The notes: a model not told the origin generated them from the letters alone. Shown: positions 1 through 9,267, counted from the stretch's first letter. The stretch: 64,000 nt of DNA from Exiguobacterium sp. s48 (GCF_018617395.1 NZ_JACSKC010000001.1:1054001-1118000); one strand, 5' to 3'. A program made the numbers and translations.

Positions 1-1586
1 TTTGTCACATAATAATCATGAGGCGCTAGGAATGAATCGATTTCGATATCTACGTCTTGAAGAAACGGATACGCTTTATAATGTTCGTCTAGTAATTGAG
101 GTGTAAGCGAATCCTGATAGAGCGCCGTCTCTAGTTCTGCGAACAGACGCGTATGCTCACGGAAGCGTTCAGCTGCATATTGCGCAGTCGTTTGTCCATC
201 TAAAATGAACGCCCAGTCGCTCGATACGGCCAACACATAATGACGGATCAATTGCTTCAACGCACGATCGGTTAACTCAGACTGCTCGCGATAGTCTGCC
301 ACATCCTTAACCAATTGCATCTCCATCATATGAAGGTGTCGAAGCATCCATTCGTTCCGTTCATTGATCCAAACCTCGCCATATCCTTTACGTCCCCATG
401 TGTTCATCGAGACGTGAACGGTCTGTAAATCTTTAAAATGACGTTCTAGGAAGATGGCCGGCGTGATCGTCTCGATCCCAAACTCATCAAGTCGTTCCGC
501 GACTTGGCCAAGGAATTCTGGTCCTTCAAACCACCAATGACCGAACAGTTCCGCATCAAACGGTGCCGTGACGAGGAAAGGTGGGAACGTTTGAGCACTG
601 TGTGCCTCGAGATGCGATTCTAAGGTTTTGGCAAAGTCCATCGCATGATTTCCGATTTGATGCTCCGCCCATTCCCGTACATAGAAATCTTTTTGATCTG
701 TATCGCCCGTGATCCGGTGCATTTTTAGTCCCGTATCGAAACGGATCCCTTCTGGATGCATAAAGGATTGAATGTAGTCCCAATCCCGATCATATGCCAA
801 ATCACGATAAAATTCACGATAGTCCGGGTGACCCGGATACCCAATCATTGAACTCCAAATTTTACCCGAAATGATTTGGTCCCGAGGGAATAGCGCAACA
901 CCATGTGGTGAATATACAGGCGCTCCGATCCCTTTCTCAGGTGTTGGATCTGCGTCGAGAAGAGCATGTTCGTCGACAAAGGTATAACGTATACCCTCTT
1001 CAAATAAAATTCGGTCGACACCCGGTGTATAGGCACACTCTGGTAACCAAATGCCGGTCGGTCGGAATCCATAATGACGTTCAAAACAATTTAGGCCCGT
1101 ACGGATCTCCGCGCGTGCAGCTTGCTCTGTAAATAGGTGCGGGTTAAATCCATGGGTTGCCGTACAAGTGACCATGTCGATATATCCCGCTTCACGATAT
1201 GTACGGAACGCCTCGTTCAAGTTTTTATCCCAATGTAAAAACGTATTTTTCAAATCGTTATACCGCTGACGATAAAAATGTAACGTTGCTTTTTCTGCAT
1301 CGGTTCTGTCTTCAGATAGTTCTAGTTCAATCAATTCGAGCATCTCATCCAAATGGTCCACATAACGGTCTTGAATGAGTGGGTCGGCAAGCATCTCGAC
1401 AACCGGTGGTGAAATGCTGACCGTCCAATGCAAAGGTCGTTTCAAGCGGTCTACTTGCCATAAAATCGGCAGATATGTTTCAGAGATGGCTTCATAGACC
1501 CATCTTTCTTCTAAACGATGTTTTTCTTCATGCCGGACGTACGGTAAATGAGCATGAAGGACGAGTGAAAAGTATCCAGGTTTCAT
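1..1586 (-). CDS. GH57 1,4-alpha-glucan branching enzyme (3' end beyond window)
   Basis: This is a glycoside hydrolase family 57 protein of the DUF1957 glucan-branching type, which makes alpha-1,6 branches in glycogen-like glucans. 528 residues are visible with no stop before the window edge, so the C-terminus is missing; family members are about 520-560 residues, so little is lost. Seen: N-terminal HAHLPYVRH, the nucleophile region GIWLPECAY (Glu183) and the acid region PFDAELFGHWW (Asp344). The numbering agrees with characterised archaeal branching enzymes. The start ATG follows an AAGGAGGA site that overlaps the stop of the DUF4912 gene, so the two are cotranscribed and probably coupled. 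No signal peptide is visible, so it acts in the cytoplasm. The branching role is inferred from the family; another GH57 transferase activity is possible. Confidence 0.88.
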   Translation of the reverse strand, partial: MKPGYFSLVLHAHLPYVRHEEKHRLEERWVYEAISETYLPILWQVDRLKRPLHWTVSISPPVVEMLADPLIQDRYVDHLDEMLELIELELSEDRTDAEKATLHFYRQRYNDLKNTFLHWDKNLNEAFRTYREAGYIDMVTCTATHGFNPHLFTEQAARAEIRTGLNCFERHYGFRPTGIWLPECAYTPGVDRILFEEGIRYTFVDEHALLDADPTPEKGIGAPVYSPHGVALFPRDQIISGKIWSSMIGYPGHPDYREFYRDLAYDRDWDYIQSFMHPEGIRFDTGLKMHRITGDTDQKDFYVREWAEHQIGNHAMDFAKTLESHLEAHSAQTFPPFLVTAPFDAELFGHWWFEGPEFLGQVAERLDEFGIETITPAIFLERHFKDLQTVHVSMNTWGRKGYGEVWINERNEWMLRHLHMMEMQLVKDVADYREQSELTDRALKQLIRHYVLAVSSDWAFILDGQTTAQYAAERFREHTRLFAELETALYQDSLTPQLLDEHYKAYPFLQDVDIEIDSFLAPHDYYVT

Positions 1587-1600
1587 GTATAGAGTCCTCC

Positions 1601-2350
1601 TTATCGTACGTAACGGTATGCCGCATATTTTGGTAATGTATCGAGTACTTCAGGAGAGTCGACTTCTCCGTATTGCCAACGGCGTACCGGTTCCGCGAAT
1701 CGACCAGTGCCGCTCGGCTCCGCACGAGGCGTATCCAGCGGTTTAGACGCTACAATCGGCAAAAATTCCCCTTCCATTGTGCGAATCCCAAATTCAAACA
1801 CATATGTCGTATTCGGGTCTAGTGGACGAACGAACCAGCTATTCGTCATTTCTGGAAGGTCGAACGTGTAGGATCGGTTTGCCTGACCGCTACTGTAGTC
1901 CAGTAATGTCACGTCTAGAATTCGAAACGCTTTCGGCAAGTCTTCCCATCTTCTCATGAATTGGAGTTCTAACGTCTCTTTGACAAGATCAGACACTTCC
2001 CAACAAACGTACACTGAGTTCGGGGACTGAACGACCGCGTGTAAAAAATCGACATTGTATCGGTCTGGAAGCTGCCAAAAACCCTCTGGACCCTGATCAA
2101 GAAGTGGAGAAGTCGCTCCATCAAGCGTTTCCTTTGTCGATGCGACTTGTTTTTTAGACGTTTCAACTGTCGCCTTTGATTTCTTGTTTCCACCCTTTGG
2201 TTTCACAGGGGCAACCGCCTCCGATTCTTGTTGCTGATTTCTCCATTTCCGCCATGCGTATTGGACTTTGCCAATCGGGACGTCTAGTTCTGCCGCAATC
2301 TGTTTTAGCGTAAGTCCTTGTTGTTTCAAGGATACGATTTTCTCTTCCAT
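1601..2350 (-). CDS. DUF4912 domain protein with N-terminal HTH-like segment
   Basis: A 249-residue protein. Residues 1-35 look like a helix-turn-helix (LTLKQIAAELDVPIGKVQYA). A low-complexity Lys/Ser/Thr-rich linker of about 50 residues follows, then a DUF4912 domain with features such as VYVCWEVSD and WFVRPLDPNTTYVFEFG. I chose the ATG at 2350 because GGGAG lies 10 nt upstream; the open frame reaches further up but only through the phoU terminator. Its stop is inside the ribosome binding site of the GH57 gene. DUF4912 proteins often sit beside DUF1957/GH57 enzymes, which suggests a carbohydrate-related role, perhaps glucan binding. No biochemical function is established from what I can see. 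Confidence 0.8.
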   Translation of the reverse strand: MEEKIVSLKQQGLTLKQIAAELDVPIGKVQYAWRKWRNQQQESEAVAPVKPKGGNKKSKATVETSKKQVASTKETLDGATSPLLDQGPEGFWQLPDRYNVDFLHAVVQSPNSVYVCWEVSDLVKETLELQFMRRWEDLPKAFRILDVTLLDYSSGQANRSYTFDLPEMTNSWFVRPLDPNTTYVFEFGIRTMEGEFLPIVASKPLDTPRAEPSGTGRFAEPVRRWQYGEVDSPEVLDTLPKYAAYRYVR

Positions 2351-2421
2351 CTCTATATGGCTCCCTTCATGTAAAAATCCATGTAGACTATTATTCGCTC
2401 CTTGAGTTTGATTTCCTGCCC

Positions 2422-2456
2422 AAAAAAAATAAAGAACAACAGCACTGTTGTTCTTT
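2422..2456 (-). terminator. Rho-independent terminator of the pst-phoU operon
   Basis: On the minus strand, just after the phoU stop, a 12-bp perfect stem (AAAGAACAACAG with its complement, 2-nt loop) is followed by a run of eight T. It separates pst-phoU from the DUF4912-GH57 pair. Confidence 0.92.
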
Positions 2457-2466
2457 ACCACTAATC

Positions 2467-3129
2467 TTATTGGTTCAAATCATAATGTTTCCCTTTTTCA
2501 AGGAAAATTAAATGTTCACCGAAGTTCGTCACATGGTCACCCATCCGTTCGAGGTATCGAGCGATGTTCGAGAATTCGTATACATCGTTCGTTCCAACTG
2601 TCATCGCAGGAAGTGAACCGATATATTGTTTGATTACCGTTAAATTGATGTCGTCAATGACTCTGTCCATCTCGTTGAGTTCACGAACACGACTTACCTC
2701 GCCTTTACGATAAGCGCGCGTCGCAAGTTCGAGCATATCAATCAATTGTTCAGCCATCTGTTTGAGCGGTTGAATGTCGTGTAAATAAGGAACATGTTCG
2801 ATTCGAGTGACCGCTTTAGCAATATTCGTCGCATAATCTGCAATCCGCTCGAGATCTGTGGCTGACTTCATCGTCACGATCAAACGACGCAAGTCAGTTG
2901 CGACCGGTTGTTGTTTGGCAATCAATAGAATTGCTTCATCGTTGATCGTCAATTCTAAGTCGTCGAGTTCATTGTCGTTCTCAATGACAGTCTTAGCTAA
3001 TTCGAGGTCATGTTTTTCTAACACTTCGATGGCGGTTGCTGTTTGACGCATTGTCAAATTTGCCAAACGGACCACCTTATCTTCTAATTCAATCAATTTC
3101 GTATCAAAAAATGTGCGATTTTGTGCCAT
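2467..3129 (-). CDS. phoU: Phosphate transport regulator PhoU
   Basis: A 220-residue all-helical protein with two PhoU repeats. Conserved metal-site patterns are visible: ATDLERIADYATNIA in the first repeat and ARYLERMGDHVTNFGE near the C-terminus. PhoU couples the Pst transporter to the PhoR kinase and restrains phosphate uptake. It is the last gene of pstS-pstC-pstA-pstB-phoU, 16 nt after pstB, with AAGGAGGA upstream. The ATG at 3129 is chosen; a TTG one codon earlier is at a similar distance from the ribosome binding site and cannot be excluded. Confidence 0.95.
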   Translation of the reverse strand: MAQNRTFFDTKLIELEDKVVRLANLTMRQTATAIEVLEKHDLELAKTVIENDNELDDLELTINDEAILLIAKQQPVATDLRRLIVTMKSATDLERIADYATNIAKAVTRIEHVPYLHDIQPLKQMAEQLIDMLELATRAYRKGEVSRVRELNEMDRVIDDINLTVIKQYIGSLPAMTVGTNDVYEFSNIARYLERMGDHVTNFGEHLIFLEKGKHYDLNQ

Positions 3130-3145
3130 CAATCTAGTCTCCTCC

Positions 3146-3982
3146 TTAACCGAAACGGCCAGAAATATAGTCTTCCGTCCGTTTATCAGATGGATTCGAG
3201 AAAATCTTATCTGTTACATCGAACTCGACAACCTCTCCGTTTAAGAAGAATGCCGTTTTATCCGAAACACGGGCAGCTTGTTGCATGTTATGCGTCACGA
3301 TAATGATTGAGTACTGTTCTTTCAACTCTTGAACCAACTCTTCTACTTTTAAAGTAGAGATCGGGTCAAGGGCAGACGTCGGTTCATCCATCAAGATGAC
3401 ATCAGGTTCGATTGCCAATGTGCGTGCGATACAGAGGCGTTGTTGTTGTCCACCTGAGAGACCATAGGCGTTCTCATTTAAACGGTCTTTTACTTCATCC
3501 CAAATTGCAGCCCCACGTAATGAACGCTCGACAATCTCATCGAGTACCTTCTTATTTTTGATGCCATGCGTCCGCGGCCCATATGCCACATTGTCATAAA
3601 CCGATTTCGGGAACGGGTTTGGTTGTTGGAATACCATCCCGACCGACGTACGCAAATCTTCTACCTTGTATCCACGATCGAAGATGTTACGACCATGATA
3701 TAAGATTTCACCATTTGTACGAACCGATGGGACGAGTTCGACCATGCGGTTCAATGTTTTAATGAATGTCGATTTCCCACAACCAGATGGTCCGATGATC
3801 GCCGTCACTTCATTCTTTTTAATATCGAGGTTGACGTCAATCAAAGCCTGGTCTTCTCCGTACCACAAGTTCAAATTGTTGACGACATAGGCACTATCTT
3901 TTTTCATCTCAGTCGTTTTCGGTTCTGTCGTAGTTGTGTTCACGTTTTGATCTCCTTTATTGAGCTCTTGTTGTTTCATCAT
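3146..3982 (-). CDS. pstB: Phosphate ABC transporter ATP-binding protein PstB
   Basis: The ATPase of the high-affinity phosphate importer, acting on the cytoplasmic face of the PstC-PstA channel. The 278-residue product has Walker [10 protein letters not shown], the Q-loop region [14 protein letters not shown], the ABC signature LSGGQQQR, Walker [14 protein letters not shown] and the switch histidine in IIVTHNMQ. The ATG at 3982 is chosen for its GGGGAGG nine bases upstream; it is followed by a second ATG codon. There is a Thr-rich N-terminal extension of about 25 residues before the ABC core. Only one pstB is present, whereas Bacillus subtilis carries two. Confidence 0.97.
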   Translation of the reverse strand: MMKQQELNKGDQNVNTTTTEPKTTEMKKDSAYVVNNLNLWYGEDQALIDVNLDIKKNEVTAIIGPSGCGKSTFIKTLNRMVELVPSVRTNGEILYHGRNIFDRGYKVEDLRTSVGMVFQQPNPFPKSVYDNVAYGPRTHGIKNKKVLDEIVERSLRGAAIWDEVKDRLNENAYGLSGGQQQRLCIARTLAIEPDVILMDEPTSALDPISTLKVEELVQELKEQYSIIIVTHNMQQAARVSDKTAFFLNGEVVEFDVTDKIFSNPSDKRTEDYISGRFG

Positions 3983-4016
3983 CTCGAGGTTCCTCCCCAT
4001 TCATCTGCAAAAAACC

Positions 4017-4928
4017 TTAATGTCGATTTGTATATTTGTTTCGAATATAAATTGCAACCGAGTTCATCGCGATGAGCATCGTCATGAGTACGATGATTCC
4101 CGCTGCAGCTAAGTTTTGGAACTCTGCTTGTGGTCGGCTCGTCCAGTTGTAAATCTGAATCGGTAGTGCCGTGAAGTCAGAGAACACACTGCTTGGTGTC
4201 GTTGAAATAAACGTCGCAGCTCCGACCATAATCAAAGGCGCTGTTTCTCCAATTGCACGAGAAACGGCAAGGATAATCCCCGTAATGATCCCAGGGATTG
4301 CTGATGGTAAGACGACGTTGAATGTTGTTTGCCACTTTGAGGCACCTAAAGCCAACGAGGCATGGCGCAATTCCATCTTGACAGCTCGTAGCGCTTCTTG
4401 TGAAGCGACGATGACAATTGGTAGACTCATAAGTCCAAGTGTCAATGCCCCAGCCATAATCGAGTTCCCTAACTCCATGACGCGAACAAAAATCGTCAAA
4501 CCGAGCAATCCGAATACGATTGAAGGGACACCAGCCAAGTTCGAAATGTTCACTTCGATAAATGAAGTCATTCGATTTTTCGGTGCATATTCTTCTAGAT
4601 AGATGGCGGCACCGACACCGATGACAAACACCATCGGTACGATAAGGAACATGAGCCAGATCGATCCGATTAATGCGGGATACAATCCAGCCTGTTCTGG
4701 ACGTCTTGACGGGAAGTTACGCAAGAAATCGAGGTCAACCCACCCCGCCCCTTTTGAGAGGATGTCATAAATCAACGTCGATAAGACGACCAACGCAAAG
4801 ACAAGACCTGCCAAAAAGATATATTTGAAAATCTCATTCATTTGTAAACGACGTTTGATGCGCGCAGACACCGTCTCGCGATTCATCAGGTTCTTTGTAT
4901 TCTTGAACTCACTGTTCGGTAAAGCCAT
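4017..4928 (-). CDS. pstA: Phosphate ABC transporter permease PstA
   Basis: One of two membrane subunits of the phosphate importer. The 303-residue protein has six predicted membrane helices, the first at about residues 33-55. The binding-protein-dependent transport signature is around ALGASKWQTTFNVVLPSAIPG, the EAA loop that contacts PstB. The start ATG has GAGAGGAGT upstream. Its start is one base after the pstC stop, so translation of the two permeases is coupled. Confidence 0.96.
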   Translation of the reverse strand: MALPNSEFKNTKNLMNRETVSARIKRRLQMNEIFKYIFLAGLVFALVVLSTLIYDILSKGAGWVDLDFLRNFPSRRPEQAGLYPALIGSIWLMFLIVPMVFVIGVGAAIYLEEYAPKNRMTSFIEVNISNLAGVPSIVFGLLGLTIFVRVMELGNSIMAGALTLGLMSLPIVIVASQEALRAVKMELRHASLALGASKWQTTFNVVLPSAIPGIITGIILAVSRAIGETAPLIMVGAATFISTTPSSVFSDFTALPIQIYNWTSRPQAEFQNLAAAGIIVLMTMLIAMNSVAIYIRNKYTNRH

Positions 4929-4929
4929 A

Positions 4930-5874
4930 TTAGTACTCCTCTCTGAAGCGGCGCGTCACCCAGTTTGCGAATAAGTTCATCACAAGAGTAAAGACGAACA
5001 ATAACGCACCGACCGCATAGATACTGTAATATTCGATTGTGCCGTAACCTGCATCACCTTTCGCGATTTGAACGATATAAGCAGTCATCGTTTGAATCGC
5101 ATTCAGTGGGTTGAACTCAAAGTTCGGTTGTGAACCACCGGCGATCGTCACAATCATCGTCTCACCAATCGCACGACTCATCCCAAGAACGATTGAGGCA
5201 ATGATTCCCGACGTTGCTGCAGGCATAACCACTTTCGTCGCTACTTCAAGGCGCGTTGCACCAAGACCAAGCGCACCATCACGGATTTTTTTAGGCACTG
5301 CACTCATCGCATCTTCAGAAATCGATGCAATCATCGGAATAATCATGATTCCGACAACAATCCCTGGACTGAGTGCATTATAAATTTGAAGTCCTGGAAT
5401 GAGTGCCTGTAATACTGGTGTGATGAACGACAAAGCGAAGAAACCGAATACGATGGTCGGCACACCGGCTAACACTTCTAAAATCGGCTTCAACACTCGG
5501 CGAGCCCGTTCAGAAGCATATTCACTTAAATAGATGGCTGATGCCAAACCAAGTGGAACGGCGACAATCATCGCAATTACAGTAATTTGGAGTGTTCCCA
5601 TGACGAGAGCCCATACCCCGAAGCGCTGATCTGCACTTAGTGGATACCATTCTGTCGAACCTAAAAATTCAGCGACAGGGACTCGTTCGAAGAATTTGAA
5701 TAGCTCAAATCCTAGTGTGAACGCAATACCGATCGTCGTAACGACTGATACGAATGCGCTCAAGAATAATAAGAACGGCATGATTTTATCAAACACGTTC
5801 GTCGTACTATATTTTTTTTGCTTATTTTGTTGAATCATCTCTCGAATCGAGAGCTCTTTTTTTGGTTGGTTCAT
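4930..5874 (-). CDS. pstC: Phosphate ABC transporter permease PstC
   Basis: The partner permease of PstA, 314 residues, with six predicted membrane helices starting near residue 32. The EAA-type loop reads GALGLGATRLEVATKVVMPA. The N-terminal 25 residues are charged and cytoplasmic. GGGAG lies 11 nt before the ATG. Downstream of pstS by 83 nt, with an 11-bp hairpin in the gap, while the later genes of the operon are tightly packed. Confidence 0.96.
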   Translation of the reverse strand: MNQPKKELSIREMIQQNKQKKYSTTNVFDKIMPFLLFLSAFVSVVTTIGIAFTLGFELFKFFERVPVAEFLGSTEWYPLSADQRFGVWALVMGTLQITVIAMIVAVPLGLASAIYLSEYASERARRVLKPILEVLAGVPTIVFGFFALSFITPVLQALIPGLQIYNALSPGIVVGIMIIPMIASISEDAMSAVPKKIRDGALGLGATRLEVATKVVMPAATSGIIASIVLGMSRAIGETMIVTIAGGSQPNFEFNPLNAIQTMTAYIVQIAKGDAGYGTIEYYSIYAVGALLFVFTLVMNLFANWVTRRFREEY

Positions 5875-5918
5875 CTCGTGTATCGCTCCCTACCTCTTCA
5901 TACTAGAAAGCATGGCGA

Positions 5919-5943
5919 GAAGGCGAGACCGTGTCTCACCTTC
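5919..5943 (-). promoter_or_regulatory. Intergenic hairpin between pstS and pstC
   Basis: An 11-bp stem with a 3-nt loop lies in the pstS-pstC gap: arms 5919-5929 and 5933-5943, with one wobble pair. No T-run follows, so it is not a normal terminator. Similar hairpins after binding-protein genes often stabilise the upstream message or partly stop transcription, so that the binding protein exceeds the permeases. That role here is inferred. Confidence 0.6.
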
Positions 5944-5957
5944 TGCCACCCATCATC

Positions 5958-6893
5958 TTATTCTCCAGCGATCTCATCAATCATCTTCATGTTTTCATCG
6001 TAACGGTCTTGTTCCATTTTCACGTAACCGACTTCTTCAGAAAGATCAGCTGCATTTTCGTTCATGAAACGTGCGAAGTCCGCAACTTGCTCTTTGTCTT
6101 TCAACGAAGCGTTGTTGACGTACGTGTAAATCTCACGCGAGAGCGGGTAAGACAAATCGTTGATTGTTTCATGTGTTGGTTCAATGCCTTCAACTTTCAA
6201 TGCACGGAGTGTATCTTGGTTCTCAAGGTAGTAAGCGAATCCGAAGAATCCGATTGCACCCTCTGTTCCAGCTACACCTGTTACGAGTACGTTGTCATCT
6301 TCAGACAATTGTGCGTCTTGACGAATATCGACTTCATCAAGAACTTTCTCGTCGAAGAAATCGTACGTACCTGAATCTTTACCTGGTGCGAAGAATGAAA
6401 TTTCTTCATCTGGCCAGTCAGAGCGAACGTCTTTCCATGTTTTCACGCTTGTATCTGTCCACATTTTTTTCAATTCTTCAATTGTAATATCTTGTGCCCA
6501 ATCGTTTGCCGGGTTCACAACAAGTGAAAGACCGTCAAGTGCAACTGCAAGTTGTGTGAATTCCACACCATTTTTCTCAGCTTCAGCAGCTTCTTCTTCT
6601 TTAATTTCACGTGACGCGTTTGAGAAATCAGTTTCTCCCGTCACGAAGCGCTTGAATCCACCACCCGTTCCAGAGACACCGACTGTCACTTCAACTTCTG
6701 GTTGTTCAGCTGAATATTCTTCTGCGACTGCTTCCATGATTGGGAATACAGTTGATGATCCGTCCATGACGACTTTTCCTGATAGCGCATCGCCTTCAGC
6801 AGCGCCGCCTTCTTCGTTATTCCCACAAGCAGCACCTACGAGTGCGACTGAAGTGATTGAAGCGAGTAAAGCTGATTTTTTCATCCAAGACAT
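5958..6893 (-). CDS. pstS: Phosphate-binding lipoprotein PstS
   Basis: The substrate-binding component of the phosphate importer, 311 residues. A lipoprotein signal peptide ends in VGAAC with Cys23 as the lipidation site. Phosphate-contact loops typical of the family are visible: DGSSTVFPI near the start of the mature domain, GVSGTGGGFKRF, and PGKDSGTYDFF. After lipidation it is anchored on the outer face of the membrane. GGAGG lies nine bases before the ATG. It is the first gene of the operon and carries a PhoP box about 85-120 bp upstream. Confidence 0.97.
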   Translation of the reverse strand: MSWMKKSALLASITSVALVGAACGNNEEGGAAEGDALSGKVVMDGSSTVFPIMEAVAEEYSAEQPEVEVTVGVSGTGGGFKRFVTGETDFSNASREIKEEEAAEAEKNGVEFTQLAVALDGLSLVVNPANDWAQDITIEELKKMWTDTSVKTWKDVRSDWPDEEISFFAPGKDSGTYDFFDEKVLDEVDIRQDAQLSEDDNVLVTGVAGTEGAIGFFGFAYYLENQDTLRALKVEGIEPTHETINDLSYPLSREIYTYVNNASLKDKEQVADFARFMNENAADLSEEVGYVKMEQDRYDENMKMIDEIAGE

Positions 6894-6975
6894 TTGTGAC
6901 GTCCTCCTTGAGTTTGCTTTGATTTTTGTTGTGGATCTGTTGTTCTGTCCTACAATTAATATCCTAATGAACTTC

Positions 6976-7014
6976 TATTAACGAGAAATAAACGGAACGT
7001 AAAAGAATTGTAAA
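6976..7014 (-). promoter_or_regulatory. PhoP box (four direct repeats) of the pst promoter
   Basis: Read on the minus strand, four hexamers TTTACA, TTTACG, TTTATT and TTAATA follow one another with exactly 5 bp between each, giving an 11-bp period. They lie at 7014-7009, 7003-6998, 6992-6987 and 6981-6976. This is the Bacillus-type PhoP tandem-repeat arrangement (TTAACA-like). Two weaker hexamers continue the spacing downstream. It starts just beyond the pbpA terminator, so pst transcription should be phosphate-starvation inducible. Confidence 0.85.
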
Positions 7015-7017
7015 GAC

Positions 7018-7048
7018 AAAAAAAGAAGTCACCAAAGTGACTCCTTTT
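7018..7048 (-). terminator. Terminator of pbpA
   Basis: On the minus strand a stem of about 12 bp (arms 7021-7032 and 7037-7048, one wobble pair, 4-nt loop) precedes a seven-T run. The pbpA stop codon lies in the first arm. Confidence 0.9.
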
Positions 7049-9110
7049 ATTGAAGCATTGCATTCACATCTTCTAGATTGAAGTAAGCTTTCATGATGTC
7101 ATGTGCGACACGAGTGTTAATCCCCTCTGCCTCAAGACCTGGCATAATGATTGCCCATGCAATTTCAGGGTTATCATAAGGCGCCCAACCGACATGGTTT
7201 GAGTTCAACGTCTTGATTGGTTCTCCGTTCGCATTTCGTTTTGCCTGACCGTCTTCGCCTTCAGCGATCGCTTGCGCTGTTCCCGTTTTACCGGCAGCAG
7301 TCATACCAGTCAGTTGCAAAATACGAGATGATCCGGATGATGATTCTACCCCTTGACGATACCCTTCACGAACGCGCTGAATGTATTCGTCTTGAATATT
7401 GACTTTGTTTAATGCATTCGGCTGGAACGTGCTAACGACTTGTTTATTGTTTTCATCAAGCGAACCTGGTTCAATGATTTCTTTTAACAAGTGCGGTTGC
7501 ACACGATATCCCCCATTTGCTAAGGCAGATGTATATTGGGCCAATTGAATCGGCGTATAAGAAATATATTGTCCGATGGCCATATCCATGAGGAGCGTGA
7601 CACGGTCCGGTACACTGCGGAAACCGGTTGACTCAAATGGCAAGTCGATTCCCGTTTCGATTCCGAGTCCGAATTGTTTATAGTAGTGTTCCATCGTTTC
7701 AAATGCTTGTGTGACATTTTCTCCGACGATTTGACCTGTCGAATAGTAGTCAGCCAAGCGCAACGCGATTTGGAACATGTAGATGTTCGAAGACATCGCA
7801 AGAGCATCTAAGTCGTTGATGTTGCCCATATTTCGATATGAAGCTTTCACAGACGAACCGATTCGAATCGGAGCATCGTAAATATATTCTCCCGGTTTGA
7901 CGACTCCTTCTTCAAATCCATAGGCGACCGTGGCGCCTTTAATGGTAGATCCGATTTGGCTCGCCCGAAGGACAGTACCTGTTGAAACGTCTTTAAACTC
8001 ATTCGTTTCTAAATCAAGTTCTTGTCCAGAAAGTGCCAACAGTTCGCCCGTCTGAGGGTTCATGACGACTGCGAACGCCCGATCGAAATGTGGACTGCCA
8101 GACCGTCCAGCGCGAATTGCCTTTTTCAAAATTTCATCGACTTCTTTTTGGAATTCAATGTCTGTCGACAAGACGATATCTTTTCCTGGATTCCCGCTCA
8201 CTCGCGTCGGCTCCCCGACCGGCTCCCCTTTGAAGGTAGTAAAGACATCGTATGCAGGCGTTCCACGAAGGACATCTTCATATTGTTGTTCCAAATAAGA
8301 AGTCCCGACACGGTCATTCAACCCATAACCTTTCGCCTGATAAGATGCTCGTTGTTCTGCCGGGATTTGGCGATAGCTTCCTAAGAAGCTCTTAAACGTA
8401 TCGCCGAACGGGTAATCCCGTTGATAATAAGGCTCGACACTGACACCAGGCAACAGTTCTAAGTTTTCTTCAATGACTGCCATCTCTTTCGGACTCGCTC
8501 CGATTTTAATGACTTGTGGGTCGAGCGCATATCCGCTCTCCATATTGTGTTTGATGGCGATGATTTCTTCTGTCGCATCATCAAACGTAATTTCCTCTTC
8601 TGTGATGGAGTCGAGTAAGAGTCGGTCCACTTCCTGGTTGGATAGCGCGGCCCGCTCCTCTTCTGACAACTCTTCTAATAACGCTTGCGTACGCTCTTGC
8701 GCCAACTCTGGATTTGTTGCGATCCAATAGTCTTTCCGGTCACGTTCCGTCATCTTGCGGTCATCTTTTGGAATATCCACGATTTCCGCCAATTTTTTCG
8801 CAACGTCCAATCGTTCATCTGTTTTCGTCACTTGCGAACGACGATACATGACCGAATAGTTCGAAATGGTGTCCGCTAGCACTTGACCGTTCCGATCATA
8901 AATTTTCCCACGCGGTACCTCATATTTGATTTTACTCGACTCTGTTTTCTGTACTTCCCGCGCGATTAATTCTCCGTTCACGATTTGAACGACACCTAAT
9001 CGGAATATAAGGGTCGCAAAGAGAATAAAGACGATGAAAAATAGTAAATTCAAGCGTAACGGTAAGTGGTTTCGCCGTTTCTTCGGCACTTTCACACGAT
9101 TTTTAGCCAA
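7047..9110 (-). CDS. pbpA: Class B penicillin-binding protein 2 (transpeptidase)
   Basis: A peptidoglycan transpeptidase of the PBP2 / PbpA type, which cross-links the wall during cylindrical growth. The 687-residue product has a short basic cytoplasmic tail, one membrane anchor near residues 20-42, a dimerisation domain and a C-terminal transpeptidase domain. Active-site motifs are STIK (nucleophile about Ser388), SSN (about 440) and KTG (about 608). I chose the TTG at 9110 because GGAAGGAG sits nine bases upstream; another TTG at 9131 behind AGAAGGAA would add seven residues. The sodA-pbpA-pstS order is the same as in Bacillus. Confidence 0.92.
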   Translation of the reverse strand: MAKNRVKVPKKRRNHLPLRLNLLFFIVFILFATLIFRLGVVQIVNGELIAREVQKTESSKIKYEVPRGKIYDRNGQVLADTISNYSVMYRRSQVTKTDERLDVAKKLAEIVDIPKDDRKMTERDRKDYWIATNPELAQERTQALLEELSEEERAALSNQEVDRLLLDSITEEEITFDDATEEIIAIKHNMESGYALDPQVIKIGASPKEMAVIEENLELLPGVSVEPYYQRDYPFGDTFKSFLGSYRQIPAEQRASYQAKGYGLNDRVGTSYLEQQYEDVLRGTPAYDVFTTFKGEPVGEPTRVSGNPGKDIVLSTDIEFQKEVDEILKKAIRAGRSGSPHFDRAFAVVMNPQTGELLALSGQELDLETNEFKDVSTGTVLRASQIGSTIKGATVAYGFEEGVVKPGEYIYDAPIRIGSSVKASYRNMGNINDLDALAMSSNIYMFQIALRLADYYSTGQIVGENVTQAFETMEHYYKQFGLGIETGIDLPFESTGFRSVPDRVTLLMDMAIGQYISYTPIQLAQYTSALANGGYRVQPHLLKEIIEPGSLDENNKQVVSTFQPNALNKVNIQDEYIQRVREGYRQGVESSSGSSRILQLTGMTAAGKTGTAQAIAEGEDGQAKRNANGEPIKTLNSNHVGWAPYDNPEIAWAIIMPGLEAEGINTRVAHDIMKAYFNLEDVNAMLQ

Positions 9111-9223
9111 GTCCGTTAACTCCTTCCGCAATCAATTCCTTCTATATGAAAGAAGACAGAGATTCCTGTCATTTTGTCCGTTTTTCACTATATCATAATT
9201 TGTTTACAAAATAATGAAAAGCA

Positions 9224-9258
9224 TAAAAAAACCCGAGACTCTCATGAGAATCTCGGGT
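9224..9258 (-). terminator. Terminator of sodA
   Basis: An inverted repeat with ACCCGAGA outer arms (9231-9238 and 9251-9258) and a partly paired interior is followed on the minus strand by seven T. Confidence 0.92.
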
Positions 9259-9267
9259 GATGTCAAC

